Of a stretch of 64,000 nt of DNA, positions 9,021 through 20,195 are shown one piece after another. The notes under the pieces are model-generated. The model saw only the letters and a list, made by a program, of their open reading frames with translations. It made no database searches and had not been told where the DNA came from. Every line of letters begins with the position of its first letter. The first letter of the stretch is position 1. Origin of the DNA: Ruegeria sp. EL01 (GTDB lineage Bacteria; Pseudomonadota; Alphaproteobacteria; Rhodobacterales; Rhodobacteraceae); assembly GCF_900313035.1 (NCBI RefSeq), contig NZ_OMPS01000046.1:434001-498000 (forward strand), in the 5' to 3' direction. Both the position numbers and the translations under genes were made by a program.

Positions 9021-9049
9021 GATTTAGTGAGGAACGCACAACGGTGCAA
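9021..9049 (-). promoter_or_regulatory. Sigma-70-type promoter for tRNA-Ser
   Basis: On the minus strand TTGCAC (9049-9044) is separated by exactly 17 bases from TAAATC (9026-9021), which lies about 20 bases before the tRNA 5' end. The last base of the -10 is C, not T. The same -35 hexamer recurs before tRNA-Arg and rpsB. Confidence 0.6.
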
Positions 9050-9123
9050 GCAGAAAATTCCGCAAATCGCCAAAGCCCGGATTTTCCATTGCCTGCAGGC
9101 ATAAAACTCCTAGGCTATTAGGT

Positions 9124-9966
9124 ATGACATATTTTGCACGGCGTCTCGCCATTCCGTTTCTTGTGCCGCTTGCGGCTTTGGTCCTGATCCCGCTTCAGGT
9201 CGCGGCCGCCAACCGTGACCGTGTTGAGGCGTTTTTGACAACAACCGGGTTTGACGTGGCGCTGGAAAGCATTGCGTTGGCTTCGGGATCAGCGCCGCAA
9301 ATGCTGGGCATTGATCCGGACGGGTTCGGGTCGGATTGGACACGGTTGACCGAAGAAGTATTTGATACCGTGGACATGCACGAAACTGCCGTGGCAATCC
9401 TTGAACAAACCCTGAGCGACGAAGCTTTGGGGCATGCCGTTGAGTTTTACGCCTCGGATCTTGGTCAACGGCTGGTCGAGGCCGAGAATGCATCGCATTT
9501 GATAGATGACGACGAGGCCAAGCAGCTGGAAGGGCAGGAAATTGTTGCCGGCCTGATCCAGAACGGGTCGCAACGAGTCGAAAGCCTGAAACGGATGAAC
9601 CGCGCGATCGATTCCACCGGAACGGCTTTGCGCGCGTTGCAGGAGATTCAATTGCGCTTCCTGCTGGCCGCCAGCGCGTCTGGAGTAATTGATCTTCAGC
9701 TGGGTGCAGACGAGCTGCGTCAGATGATGAAGCGCAACGAAACCGCTATGCGCCAGTCTTTGCACTTATCGGCACTGGCAGGGGCGGCATACACCTATCA
9801 GGATTTCTCGGATTCGGATGTTGATGCCTATGTCGAGGCGTTGGAACAGCCGTTGATGCAGGAAGTGTATGAGCTGTTGAATGCTATTCAATACGAGATC
9901 ATGGCGATGAAATTCGAAATTCTGGCGGCAAGAATGGCTGATTTGCATCCCGCACAGGATATCTGA
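9124..9966 (+). CDS. DUF2059-family exported protein, first of a tandem pair
   Basis: A 280-residue protein with an N-terminal signal peptide (RRLAIPFLVPLAALVLIPLQVAAA, cleavage near residue 29). The DUF2059-like segment EFYASDLGQRLVEAENASH lies at about residues 108-126, and the rest is predicted helical. Its stop overlaps by one base the start of a second protein of the same type, so the two are made from one mRNA. DUF2059 proteins are periplasmic or secreted with no established biochemical role. The start ATG is preceded by a poor TTAGGT site. Confidence 0.75.
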   Translation: MTYFARRLAIPFLVPLAALVLIPLQVAAANRDRVEAFLTTTGFDVALESIALASGSAPQMLGIDPDGFGSDWTRLTEEVFDTVDMHETAVAILEQTLSDEALGHAVEFYASDLGQRLVEAENASHLIDDDEAKQLEGQEIVAGLIQNGSQRVESLKRMNRAIDSTGTALRALQEIQLRFLLAASASGVIDLQLGADELRQMMKRNETAMRQSLHLSALAGAAYTYQDFSDSDVDAYVEALEQPLMQEVYELLNAIQYEIMAMKFEILAARMADLHPAQDI

Positions 9967-10766
9967 TGCGTCTTAATTGCCTTTTAGCTTTTCTGGCTTT
10001 TTGGGCCCCGCCATTGATGGCCGACGAAAAGGTCAACCGTTTGGCGGATGCCATGCACCTGTCGCAGGTCATGGACATTCTGGTCGACGAAGCCATGGTC
10101 CAGCGCCGCGAGTTGGATGAAACGCTGCTGGACAACACTGGCGGCGCCTTTTTCGAAGCGCAGGTTGAAGACATCTATGACCCGATCTGGATGCAAGAAC
10201 GCGTGACAGAAGCCTTCGAACGCGGGTTGACGGACAGTCAGTTGGATCAGGCGATCGTGTTCTTCGAAAGCGACTTGGGCCAAACGATCATCTCGCTTGA
10301 AAACTCGGCCAGACGCGCAATTTCCGACGATGCGATCGAAGAGATGGCGCGCGAGGCTTATGAAAATACCGCAAGGGACTCGGTGCGCTATGAACTGGTC
10401 AACGAGTATATTGAGATCAACAACCTGATAGAACAGAATGTAGAAGGGTCGTTGAGCGCGGATTTCAACTTTTTCCGGGGTCTTGCCTATGGCGAGCTAT
10501 CGGATGAAGGCGAATTGCTGGCCGAGTTGTTGTCAGAAACAGACAGCAAGACAGAAGAAGCCACGACCTGGTTGTACTCGTTCCTGTTGTTGGCCTATCG
10601 ACCGATGGACGAAACGCAGATGCGCGAGAACATCGCTTTCTCTCGTACCGATACGGGGCAGGCCGTGAATGAGGCCTTGTTTGACGGGTTTGACCAGATG
10701 TTTGACAGCATATCCTTTCGTCTGGGCGAGGCTGCTGCTCAGGTTCTCAGAGGATCAGATATCTGA
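9966..10766 (+). CDS. DUF2059-family exported protein, second of a tandem pair
   Basis: A 266-residue protein with a short signal peptide (RLNCLLAFLAFWAPPLMADE). It shares with its upstream neighbour the pattern VFFESDLGQTIISLENSAR at about residues 96-114, so the two are diverged paralogues from tandem duplication. The start overlaps the upstream stop (TGATG), implying coupled translation, perhaps for a heteromeric periplasmic complex. It is rich in Asp and Glu (acidic). No catalytic motif was recognised. Confidence 0.72.
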   Translation: MRLNCLLAFLAFWAPPLMADEKVNRLADAMHLSQVMDILVDEAMVQRRELDETLLDNTGGAFFEAQVEDIYDPIWMQERVTEAFERGLTDSQLDQAIVFFESDLGQTIISLENSARRAISDDAIEEMAREAYENTARDSVRYELVNEYIEINNLIEQNVEGSLSADFNFFRGLAYGELSDEGELLAELLSETDSKTEEATTWLYSFLLLAYRPMDETQMRENIAFSRTDTGQAVNEALFDGFDQMFDSISFRLGEAAAQVLRGSDI

Positions 10767-10779
10767 CGCAGGTTGGGTG

Positions 10780-10808
10780 TTGACTTTCACTGGCAATCTA
10801 TGGATAAG
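10780..10808 (+). promoter_or_regulatory. Promoter of the rplU-rpmA operon
   Basis: TTGACT and GATAAG are spaced by exactly 17 bases. This would start a transcript near 10815 with a leader of about 170 bases before rplU. The leader contains a CCCGGC/GCCGGG hairpin (10816-10838), possibly a site of ribosomal-protein feedback or attenuation. Confidence 0.55.
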
Positions 10809-10986
10809 CGCGCATCCCGGCCGGTTTTCCGCGCCGGGTATCGTTATTATTTGACCCATTGGGCATGTCCCACAGGTCAGTCACACAGCCCGAAAAGGGC
10901 GCGCTGTTCGAGGTGGCCTTCAAGTTCATTGGGGCCAAAACACCCAGACGGGGACCACAGAACGCGGGAATGAAAAGGAAAGACGC

Positions 10987-11631
10987 ATGTTTGCGGTCCT
11001 CAAGACTGGCGGCAAGCAGTACAAGGTTCAGGCGGGCGATATGCTCCGCGTTGAAAAATTGGCTGCCGACGCAGGTGAAACAATTCAATTCAACGACGTA
11101 CTGATGCTGGGCGGTGACGCACCGGTTGTTGGCGCACCGTTCATCGAAGGTGCCGGCGTTCAAGCCGAAGTTGTCGAACAGATCAAAGGTGACAAGGTCA
11201 TCAAGTTCGTCAAACGCCGTCGTAAGCACAGCTCGAAGCGTACCGTTGGCCACCGTCAGAAGCTGACACTGGTCAAAATCACTGACATCCTGTCGTCGGG
11301 CGCTGACAAGTCGGGCATCAAAGCGGCAACCGGTTCGGTTTCTGCAGCAGCTGTTGAAGCAGCAGCACCCAAGAAAGCAGCTCCGAAAAAGGCACCCGCC
11401 AAGAAAGCCGAAGCACCCGCTGCTGAAGCTGGCGCGGATGACTTGAAGAAATTGTCCGGTGTTGGCCCCGCACTCGAGAAGAAGCTTGTGGCAGCAGGCA
11501 TCACCACCTTTGCCCAGATCGCGGCATGGACGGATGAAGACGTAGCTGCTATGGACGAGAAACTGTCGTTCAAAGGCCGGATCGAGCGTGAAGGCTGGAT
11601 CGAACAGGCCAAAGAACTGGCTAAAGGCTAA
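10987..11631 (+). CDS. rplU: 50S ribosomal protein L21 with C-terminal helix-hairpin-helix extension
   Basis: A 214-residue protein, about twice the usual bacterial L21 length. Residues 1-102 are ordinary L21 ([18 protein letters not shown], then [16 protein letters not shown], which binds 23S rRNA). An Ala/Lys/Pro linker follows (residues about 118-145, with [16 protein letters not shown]), then a helix-hairpin-helix domain from about 148 ([32 protein letters not shown]). The same added domain is found as a tail or free-standing in other alphaproteobacterial proteins. A strong AAGGAAAG site precedes the ATG. rpmA follows after 11 bases in the usual operon. Confidence 0.95.
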   Translation: MFAVLKTGGKQYKVQAGDMLRVEKLAADAGETIQFNDVLMLGGDAPVVGAPFIEGAGVQAEVVEQIKGDKVIKFVKRRRKHSSKRTVGHRQKLTLVKITDILSSGADKSGIKAATGSVSAAAVEAAAPKKAAPKKAPAKKAEAPAAEAGADDLKKLSGVGPALEKKLVAAGITTFAQIAAWTDEDVAAMDEKLSFKGRIEREGWIEQAKELAKG

Positions 11632-11642
11632 GGAGAGAGAGA

Positions 11643-11912
11643 ATGGCACATAAAAAAGCTGGCGGTTCCTCCCGTAACGGTCGCGACTCAGCGGGTCGTC
11701 GCCTTGGCGTGAAACTGTATGGTGGCCAGGCCGCCATTTCAGGCAACATCATCGTGCGTCAGCGCGGCACCAAGTTTTGGCCGGGCGAAGGCGTAGGCAT
11801 CGGTAAAGATCACACGATCTTTGCGACCGTCGATGGCGCTGTAAAGTTCCACAAAGGCCTCAAAAACCGCACGTTTATTTCGGTCCTGCCAGTGGCGGAG
11901 GCCGCAGAGTAA
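11643..11912 (+). CDS. rpmA: 50S ribosomal protein L27
   Basis: An 89-residue protein with the family N-terminus [24 protein letters not shown], the flexible tail that reaches toward the peptidyl-transferase centre, and the core [22 protein letters not shown]. No N-terminal leader of the Firmicutes cleaved type is present. It is translated from an AGGAGAGAGAG ribosome site just after rplU and is followed by a clear terminator at 11943-11969. Confidence 0.97.
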   Translation: MAHKKAGGSSRNGRDSAGRRLGVKLYGGQAAISGNIIVRQRGTKFWPGEGVGIGKDHTIFATVDGAVKFHKGLKNRTFISVLPVAEAAE

Positions 11913-11942
11913 GCCGAAACCCATAAGGTTTGAAAATTCATG

Positions 11943-11969
11943 GGGGACCGGCAGCAAATGCCGGTCCCC
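11943..11969 (+). terminator. Terminator of rplU-rpmA
   Basis: A perfect 11-bp stem, GGGGACCGGCA with TGCCGGTCCCC around a GCAAA loop, is followed by TTTCTCGTTTT. It separates the ribosomal genes from the LysE/GNAT pair. Confidence 0.8.
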
Positions 11970-12005
11970 TTTCTCGTTTTAACGCAGATTTGATCGAATG
12001 GTCTG

Positions 12006-12614
12006 ATGACAGTCGCAACCACCAGTTTCCTGATCTTTGCCGCCAGTCAGGTCGGCACGCCGGGGCCGGCCAATATGGTCCTGCTGGGGACAGGTGCGCG
12101 CTATGGTTTTCGCGCCGCGTTGCCGTTTGTGGCAGGTGTTGTTCTGGGCAAGCAGCTGATCATCTGGCCCGTTGGGTTTGGGTTGATGCAGGTCGCCGAT
12201 CAGACTCCGATGGTGTTTGCTGCGCTGAAATATGCTTCGGCGGCATATATTTGCTGGCTTGCGTGGAAAATCGCCAATCTGCGACTTTCGCGTGACGTAT
12301 CCGTTCAGGACGTGCCCGGTTTTTGGGCCGGGCTGATCGTGCATCCGCTTAATCCCAAGGCCTGGGCGATGATTATTGCAGGGTTCACCGGTTTTGTTGC
12401 CGCAGGCACGCCCAGTCTTAACGCGACGTTTACAATCGCTCTGTGTCTATTGCTCTGCCAGATTGTATTGCACCCGATCTGGACTTTTGCAGGCGACAGA
12501 ATTGCCCATGTGGTTGAAGGAAGGCCTACGGAAAAATATCTGATGTGGACGTTAGCCAGTCTGACTGTTGCGTCCGTATTATTCGTGTTGTTCGGAGGAG
12601 GAACGCACTCATGA
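12006..12614 (+). CDS. LysE/RhtB-family amino acid exporter
   Basis: A 202-residue inner-membrane protein with about five or six hydrophobic segments and the family signature GTPGPANMVLLGTGARYGF at residues about 17-35. These translocators export lysine, threonine, homoserine lactones or similar small amino compounds using the proton gradient; the substrate cannot be assigned. Its stop overlaps the start of the next gene (ATGA), so export and acetylation may be coupled, with the GNAT enzyme modifying the same kind of compound. The pair sits between rpmA and obg. Confidence 0.88.
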   Translation: MTVATTSFLIFAASQVGTPGPANMVLLGTGARYGFRAALPFVAGVVLGKQLIIWPVGFGLMQVADQTPMVFAALKYASAAYICWLAWKIANLRLSRDVSVQDVPGFWAGLIVHPLNPKAWAMIIAGFTGFVAAGTPSLNATFTIALCLLLCQIVLHPIWTFAGDRIAHVVEGRPTEKYLMWTLASLTVASVLFVLFGGGTHS

Positions 12615-13147
12615 AACTTGAGACAATTATAAATCAGCCGGTCATCGAAACCGAGCGGTTCGACCTGCGCCCTTTGCGTCGTTCGGATATGGGTCTCGTC
12701 GAACATTATGCAGGCGATGAACGCGTTGCGCGTATGACCACCAGCATTCCCCACCCGCTGCCGCCCGGTTCGATCGAAGCCTTCGTGACGCGTTCGATGG
12801 CAGACGAGCGGGACGAAGATGTCTGGGCCATGGATGCCACCAAGGATGGTGGTCCGGAACTTATCGGTCTGATTTCCCTGACTCGACTGGATCGCAACCA
12901 GACCGAGGTTGGGTACTGGGTTGCACCGGTCTACTGGAACACCGGCGTCGCCTCATTGGCGGTCGAGGCTTTGGTCAATACCAACCCGCTGAAGAACGCG
13001 AACATGTTCGCCAGTGTATTTCAGGACAATCCGGCCTCGGCCCGGGTGTTGATTCATTGCGGGTTTGAATACCTCGGCGACGCTGAGAGCTATTCGGTGG
13101 CACGCGACGCAAATGTGCCCACCTGGACATATAGTAAGAAACTCTGA
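12611..13147 (+). CDS. GNAT-family N-acetyltransferase
   Basis: A 178-residue acetyl-CoA-dependent acetyltransferase of the RimJ/RimL-like group. It opens with ETERFDLRPLRRSDMGLVEHY, has ELIGLISLTRLDRNQTEVGYWVAPVYWNTGVASLAVEALV covering the acetyl-CoA binding strand and loop, and later ASARVLIHCGFEYLGD. The ATG at 12611 overlaps the LysE stop by four bases; the longer open frame begins inside lysE and is rejected. The substrate is unknown. Confidence 0.88.
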   Translation: MKLETIINQPVIETERFDLRPLRRSDMGLVEHYAGDERVARMTTSIPHPLPPGSIEAFVTRSMADERDEDVWAMDATKDGGPELIGLISLTRLDRNQTEVGYWVAPVYWNTGVASLAVEALVNTNPLKNANMFASVFQDNPASARVLIHCGFEYLGDAESYSVARDANVPTWTYSKKL

Positions 13148-13175
13148 CTTGTGGCCGGTGGGGCCTTTGCAGTAG

Positions 13176-15313
<2,138 letters not shown>

Positions 15314-15357
15314 CGGCGCATTGTTACAGAAAGCTACCGACCAGAAAGGCACGTGAT

Positions 15358-16620
15358 ATGAAGGATTTCGATAACATCCCCGCCCTGATGACCGATCTTG
15401 GGACACGCGCCAAGGCAGCATCAGCGGAACTCGCCTTTGCAAGCGCGGAACGCAAACACGCGGCCTTGATCGCAGCGGCCGAGGCGGTTTGGAACAATCG
15501 CTCTCAGATCATCGCGGCCAACCAGAAGGATATGGAGTTTGGTCGCAACAAGGGCCTGAGCCCTGCGATGATGGACCGTCTGATGCTGGACGAGGCGCGC
15601 ATTCAGGGCATGGTCGATGGCTTGCGTACCGTCGCGGAACAGGGCGATGCGGTGGGTGAGGTGCTGACGGAATGGGATATGCCGTCAGGTCTGAATATTC
15701 AGCGCGTGCGTACCCCGCTGGGTGTGATCGGTGTCATCTATGAAAGCCGCCCGAACGTAACTGCAGACGCAGGTGCTTTGTGCCTGAAATCCGGCAATGC
15801 CGTGATCCTGCGGGGTGGGTCCGAAGGGTTTCATTCGTCCGCCGCCATTCACGCCTGTCTAGTCGAAGGTCTGAGGGCTGCGAACCTGCCCGAGGATGCC
15901 ATCCAACTGGTCCCAACGCGCGACCGCGCTGCGGTTCAGGAATTGCTGACCTTGACCGACTACGTTGACGTCATCGTTCCGCGCGGTGGCAAGGGGTTGG
16001 TCGGCTTGGTCCAACGCGAAGCGCGGGTGCCGGTTTTTGCCCATCTCGAAGGCATCGTTCACATCTATGTCGACAAAGCCGCTGATCCGCAGAAAACCCT
16101 GGATGTCGTGCTGAACGCAAAGACACGCCGCACAGGTATTTGTGGCGCGGCTGAATGCCTACTGATCCATGAGGATGTCGCTGAGACGCTGGGGCAAGAC
16201 ATCGTCGTCGCCCTGTTGGCGGCAGGTGTTGAGGTTCATGCCGAAGGCTCTTTGGCTGTGGAGGGCACTGTTTCGGCCTCGGCCGATGATTGGGGTAAAG
16301 AATACCTGGACAGCATTATCGCCGCCAAACCTGTCGCTGACATTGATGGCGCCATCGCGCATATTCGCGAATATGGCTCGAACCATACGGATTGCATCAT
16401 GACCGAAGATGCCTCTGCCGCCGCCAGGTTCTTTGAACGGTTGGACAGTGCAATCCTGATGCACAACGCATCAACTCAGTTTGCTGATGGTGGTGAGTTT
16501 GGAATGGGTGCTGAAATCGGGATTGCGACCGGCAAAATGCACGCCCGCGGCCCGGTGGGGGCAGCCCAGTTGACCAGCTTTAAATATCTTGTCCGCGGAA
16601 ACGGGACGACCCGCGCCTAG
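15358..16620 (+). CDS. proA: Gamma-glutamyl phosphate reductase
   Basis: A 420-residue NADPH-dependent enzyme of proline synthesis in the aldehyde-dehydrogenase superfamily. Visible are [31 protein letters not shown] and the catalytic cysteine in [14 protein letters not shown]. The length is as expected. It follows proB by 44 bases. Its TAG stop shares the palindrome CTAG with the stop of convergent chpT, so the two genes overlap by four bases. Confidence 0.97.
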   Translation: MKDFDNIPALMTDLGTRAKAASAELAFASAERKHAALIAAAEAVWNNRSQIIAANQKDMEFGRNKGLSPAMMDRLMLDEARIQGMVDGLRTVAEQGDAVGEVLTEWDMPSGLNIQRVRTPLGVIGVIYESRPNVTADAGALCLKSGNAVILRGGSEGFHSSAAIHACLVEGLRAANLPEDAIQLVPTRDRAAVQELLTLTDYVDVIVPRGGKGLVGLVQREARVPVFAHLEGIVHIYVDKAADPQKTLDVVLNAKTRRTGICGAAECLLIHEDVAETLGQDIVVALLAAGVEVHAEGSLAVEGTVSASADDWGKEYLDSIIAAKPVADIDGAIAHIREYGSNHTDCIMTEDASAAARFFERLDSAILMHNASTQFADGGEFGMGAEIGIATGKMHARGPVGAAQLTSFKYLVRGNGTTRA

Positions 16621-17213
16621 AAACTGAGGGTAACGCGGGTCGGGGCGGTCTCGACCGTAATTCTTCGGCCCATGGCCGCGGCGCTTTCGGGCAACAAGGC
16701 AAATTGCACCTGAGCAGGTGTGATTTTGTTGGGAAAACGCCCGGTCGCGACGTTTTTCCAAAGGTCACTGTCGACATTCAGTTTGTCGGCGGTGCCTGTC
16801 ACCTCCCACTTGTCGCCATGCGCGGTAATCCGGACCTCACCACCCATTGGCATTGCAGTTTCGCAGCACATAAGCGCCAAAAAGGCCAGTTTGACCTGAT
16901 TGCGAGGTATTGCATCCGTCAGGTGCCAATGCACTCGAACACGACCTGCGCGTTCAACGTCTTTCAGAAGATCTGCCACCTCGGTCCGACCCAGGGGCTG
17001 ATCGCTGGCGGGCCCAAAGGCAACCCTGAAAAAGCGGATCCGCGCCCCGGCGCTGCCGACACTGCCCGAAATAAGTTCCATCTCCGGGCCTTGCACTGCA
17101 CCAACCATATCCAAAAGCTCTAACCCGTTGGTAATCGCCCCAATCGGGCTGATCAGATCGTGACAGATCCGAGAGCCGATCAACTCGGCCAGGTTGACGT
17201 CTGATGCGCCCAT
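16617..17213 (-). CDS. chpT: Histidine phosphotransferase ChpT
   Basis: A 198-residue dimeric phosphotransfer protein. The phospho-accepting histidine lies in [21 protein letters not shown] at residues about 15-35, followed by a degenerate ATPase-like domain. ChpT passes phosphate from the hybrid kinase CckA to CtrA (and CpdR), controlling motility, gene transfer agents and cell-cycle genes in alphaproteobacteria. The ATG at 17213 has AGGAGGTACGC before it; the longer open frame overlaps the divergent DUF3553 gene. Downstream it converges with proA, sharing CTAG. Confidence 0.9.
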   Translation of the reverse strand: MGASDVNLAELIGSRICHDLISPIGAITNGLELLDMVGAVQGPEMELISGSVGSAGARIRFFRVAFGPASDQPLGRTEVADLLKDVERAGRVRVHWHLTDAIPRNQVKLAFLALMCCETAMPMGGEVRITAHGDKWEVTGTADKLNVDSDLWKNVATGRFPNKITPAQVQFALLPESAAAMGRRITVETAPTRVTLSF

Positions 17214-17255
17214 GCGTACCTCCTGCTGTATCTGACGCCGGACCGGAGCCCAAGC

Positions 17256-17438
17256 ATGACAGATCTGAATGCCATTTTCGCACCGGGCATGTTCGTGCGC
17301 CACCCGGATTTTCCCGACTGGGGCGTCGGACAGGTTCAGTCCAACATCGCAGGCAAGATCACCGTGAACTTTCGCGAGCAGGGGAAAGTGGTAATCGATG
17401 GAACACGCATCGCCCTGATGCCCGTCTTTGATCCGTGA
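17256..17438 (+). CDS. DUF3553-family small protein
   Basis: A 60-residue protein matching the DUF3553 pattern: APGMFVRHPDFPDWGVGQVQSN, then ITVNFREQGKVVID. The fold is probably a small SH3-like beta barrel similar to the CarD/UvrD C-terminal type; the function is unestablished. It is divergent from chpT with 42 bases between starts, so the promoters must overlap the two leader regions. Small but well conserved in Rhodobacterales as far as can be recalled. Confidence 0.82.
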   Translation: MTDLNAIFAPGMFVRHPDFPDWGVGQVQSNIAGKITVNFREQGKVVIDGTRIALMPVFDP

Positions 17439-17544
17439 AACTGGTTTAGGAATAGTTAACAGGATAGCCGGTTGCCGTCTGGTTGCCTTTGCCTGAAAAA
17501 CTGCGATATCTGCGCATCAGATACATAGGATCAAACTTTCTGAC

Positions 17545-18300
17545 ATGCCCGACGCAGGCCCTTCGTTCACCATTCGACTTGCTGACTCAGCCGAAGACCT
17601 GCGCGCAGCGCAACGACTGCGCTATGACGTGTTCGTGCGCGAACTCGGCGGCGGCGGAGAGATGGTCGACCATGACGCGGGGTTGGAGCAAGACAAGTTT
17701 GATCCGTACTTCGATCACATGCTGGCTTATGACGATACAACTGGCGAAGTTGTCGGCGTTTACAGGCTTTTACCGGGTGATCGTGCCGCAGAATTGGGGC
17801 AGTATTACTCCGAGGACGAATACGATCTGACCGTCCTGAAACAAAGCGGTCGCAAGTTGCTGGAGCTCGGCCGCTCCTGCCTGCACCCGGATTACCGGGG
17901 CGGCACCGCCATGTACCACCTGTGGAACGGGCTGGCTGGCTACGTCGCAGAGCGTCAGATCGAAATCCTGTTTGGTGTGGCCAGCTTTCACGGCACAGAT
18001 GTAACCGAACTGGCTCAGCCATTGTCGATGCTGCACCACAATCACTTGGCCCCGAGCGATCTGCGAGTCCGTGCGCAACCGGATGTGTTTCAATCCATGA
18101 ACTTGGTTGAGCCTGAGGCTTTGGACCGTCGCGCGGCGATGATTCAGGTGCCTGCACTGATAAAGGCTTATCTGCGGCTCGGCGGATTTGTGGGCAAGGG
18201 GGCGTTCATCGACCAGGCGTTTAACACCACCGATGTCTGTTTGATCCTGGACACCGCGCGCATGAACGACCGGCAGAAACGAATTTATGGCGGAGCGTGA
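17545..18300 (+). CDS. olsB: L-ornithine N(alpha)-acyltransferase OlsB
   Basis: A 251-residue GNAT-like acyltransferase that transfers a 3-hydroxyacyl chain from ACP to ornithine, giving lyso-ornithine lipid. Family hallmarks are QRLRYDVFVRELGG near residue 28, FDPYFDHMLAYDD, LELGRSCLHPDYRGG at about 108-122 and ILFGVASFHGTD. It overlaps or abuts olsA, which completes the lipid. In several alphaproteobacteria olsB rises on phosphate starvation; no Pho-box-like repeat was seen in the 106 bases upstream, and the only weak ribosome site (AGGA) is 14 bases away. Confidence 0.92.
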   Translation: MPDAGPSFTIRLADSAEDLRAAQRLRYDVFVRELGGGGEMVDHDAGLEQDKFDPYFDHMLAYDDTTGEVVGVYRLLPGDRAAELGQYYSEDEYDLTVLKQSGRKLLELGRSCLHPDYRGGTAMYHLWNGLAGYVAERQIEILFGVASFHGTDVTELAQPLSMLHHNHLAPSDLRVRAQPDVFQSMNLVEPEALDRRAAMIQVPALIKAYLRLGGFVGKGAFIDQAFNTTDVCLILDTARMNDRQKRIYGGA

Positions 18301-18304
18301 CCCG

Positions 18305-19141
18305 ATGACTGCGCCTCTCTGGAACAGTGAAGACGCACCTGACCCGATAGACTTGGGTGTTGTTGGCTGGTGCTTTGTGGTGGTGCGCGGGTTACCTTTG
18401 GCGATTTTCGTCTTCGGTGGGCTGATCGTTCTGTTGGTCCTCCGGCTGTTTGAACGTCCGTTTTTTGGTGTCCGCCGTCCTGTCACGCCTTTCATAACCC
18501 AGTTTGTGTGCCGAAACGCGTTTCGCATTCTGGGCATCGGATTCCAAACGTCGGGTAGTTTGATGCGGGAACACGGGGCCGTGGTGGCAAACCATTCATC
18601 ATGGCTGGATATTTTTGCCCTCAACGCGCGCAAACGGATTTACTTTGTCTCCAAGGCAGAAGTCGCGAAGTGGCCTGGTATCGGCTGGCTGGCCCGGGCA
18701 ACTGGCACCGTCTTCATCGAGCGAAACCCCAAAAAAGCACGCGAACAAACACGGATTTTCGAAACACGGTTAAACGCTGGCCATAAGTTGTTGTTCTTTC
18801 CCGAAGGCACGTCGACCGACGGGTTACGTATTTTGCCATTTAAAACAACGCTTTTTGCGGCGTTCTTCGCAGATGAGTTGCGCAATAAAATGTATGTGCA
18901 ACCCGTATCCGTGGTCTTTCACGCACCCAAAGGTCAGCCCGACAGGTTTTACGGCTGGTGGGGCGATATGGAATTCGGACCACATCTGTTGAAGACGTTG
19001 GGCGCGCGCCGACAAGGTTCGGTTGAGTTGATTTACCACGCCCCGGCCCGGGTGAGTGATTTTGAAAACCGCAAAGCCCTGGCGGCATATTGCGAAGAGG
19101 CGGTCCGGCACGCGCATGCGCTGGCCCGACTTGAAAAATAA
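18305..19141 (+). CDS. olsA: 1-acyl-sn-glycerol-3-phosphate / lyso-ornithine lipid acyltransferase OlsA
   Basis: A PlsC-family membrane enzyme of 278 residues that adds the second acyl chain to lyso-ornithine lipid. After one N-terminal hydrophobic helix come the acyltransferase motifs NHSSWLDIF (HX4D), [25 protein letters not shown] and [10 protein letters not shown]. The start at 18305 (MTAPLW) has GGAG nine bases before it; a start at 18287 that would overlap olsB by 14 bases has no ribosome site. Forms an operon with olsB. Confidence 0.9.
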   Translation: MTAPLWNSEDAPDPIDLGVVGWCFVVVRGLPLAIFVFGGLIVLLVLRLFERPFFGVRRPVTPFITQFVCRNAFRILGIGFQTSGSLMREHGAVVANHSSWLDIFALNARKRIYFVSKAEVAKWPGIGWLARATGTVFIERNPKKAREQTRIFETRLNAGHKLLFFPEGTSTDGLRILPFKTTLFAAFFADELRNKMYVQPVSVVFHAPKGQPDRFYGWWGDMEFGPHLLKTLGARRQGSVELIYHAPARVSDFENRKALAAYCEEAVRHAHALARLEK

Positions 19142-19154
19142 GGGCATTTGGCCC

Positions 19155-19183
19155 TTGCACAGCGTTAAATCCTGCCGTATACG
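19155..19183 (+). promoter_or_regulatory. Promoter of rpsB-tsf
   Basis: TTGCAC and TATACG are separated by 17 bases, giving a transcript from about 19190 with a leader of about 120 bases. The leader folds a CAAACCC/GGGTTTG hairpin (19193-19213) right at the 5' end. The -10 ends in G instead of T. Confidence 0.55.
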
Positions 19184-19308
19184 CGCGCCATTCAAACCCG
19201 CAGGCGGGGTTTGGGCTTTGTAGGGGAGACATCCTTATCTGGCCCGCCGGTTGGAGCATCCGCTTCTTTCAACCCCCGCCGAGGCGTAAACCGGAAAAGG
19301 AAAATAGC

Positions 19309-20118
19309 ATGGCTCTTCCCGAGTTCACCATGCGTCAGCTGTTGGAAGCTGGCGTTCACTTTGGTCACCAGACACAGCGTTGGAATCCCCGCATGGGCCC
19401 GTTTATCTACGGCTCGCGCAATGGCATCCACATCATGGACCTGACCCAGACTGTTCCAATGCTGGATCAGGCGCTGCAGGCTGTTCGTGACACCGTTGCC
19501 AAAGGTGGCCGCGTTCTGTTCGTTGGCACCAAGCGTCAAGCAGCTCAGCCGATCGCCGAAGCCGCTGAAAAGTCGGCCCAGTACTACATGAACCACCGCT
19601 GGCTGGGCGGCACGCTGACCAACTGGAAAACCGTTTCTCAGTCCATCAACCGTCTGAACCAGATCGACGAAGCGATGGAATCCGGCGCCGAAGGCCTGAC
19701 CAAGAAAGAGCGTCTGGGCATGGAACGTGACCAGGGCAAACTGCAGTCGTCGCTGGGCGGTATCCGCGAAATGGGCGGCGTTCCTGACCTGCTGTTCGTC
19801 ATCGACGTCAAAAAAGAAGCACTGGCCATCGCCGAAGCCAACAAACTGGGCATCCCGGTTGTGGCTGTTGTCGACACCAACTGCTCACCCGATGGTGTGG
19901 ATTACATCATCCCCGGCAATGACGACGCAGCGCGCGCGATCTCGCTGTATTGCGATCTGGCCGCACGTGCCGCTCTGGACGGCATGACCGCTCAGATGGG
20001 TGCTGCTGGTGTTGACCTGGGCGCGTTCGAAGAAGCGCCGGTTGAAGAAGTCGTTGCGGAAGAGCCCGCGGTTGAAGAAGCCGCAGAAGCCGCGCCGGAA
20101 ACCAAAGCCGAAGCGTAA
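19309..20118 (+). CDS. rpsB: 30S ribosomal protein S2
   Basis: A 269-residue protein with [22 protein letters not shown] and [14 protein letters not shown]. The last 40 residues are an acidic Glu/Ala tail ([21 protein letters not shown]), longer than in E. coli S2. AGGAAAATAGC precedes the ATG. A strong hairpin lies between it and tsf. Frame and length are secure. Confidence 0.97.
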   Translation: MALPEFTMRQLLEAGVHFGHQTQRWNPRMGPFIYGSRNGIHIMDLTQTVPMLDQALQAVRDTVAKGGRVLFVGTKRQAAQPIAEAAEKSAQYYMNHRWLGGTLTNWKTVSQSINRLNQIDEAMESGAEGLTKKERLGMERDQGKLQSSLGGIREMGGVPDLLFVIDVKKEALAIAEANKLGIPVVAVVDTNCSPDGVDYIIPGNDDAARAISLYCDLAARAALDGMTAQMGAAGVDLGAFEEAPVEEVVAEEPAVEEAAEAAPETKAEA

Positions 20119-20143
20119 GCTGCCCGTCACGTAAATGACATAT

Positions 20144-20165
20144 GGGGCAGGGTATGACCTGCCCC
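20144..20165 (+). terminator. Attenuator-like hairpin between rpsB and tsf
   Basis: An 8-bp perfect stem, GGGGCAGG with CCTGCCCC around GTATGA, lies 26 bases after the rpsB stop and 31 before tsf. It has no T-run, so it probably stabilises or partly attenuates the mRNA rather than ending it. Confidence 0.5.
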
Positions 20166-20195
20166 TAATCCGTTTGAATTGAGGAGAGCCAAGAG

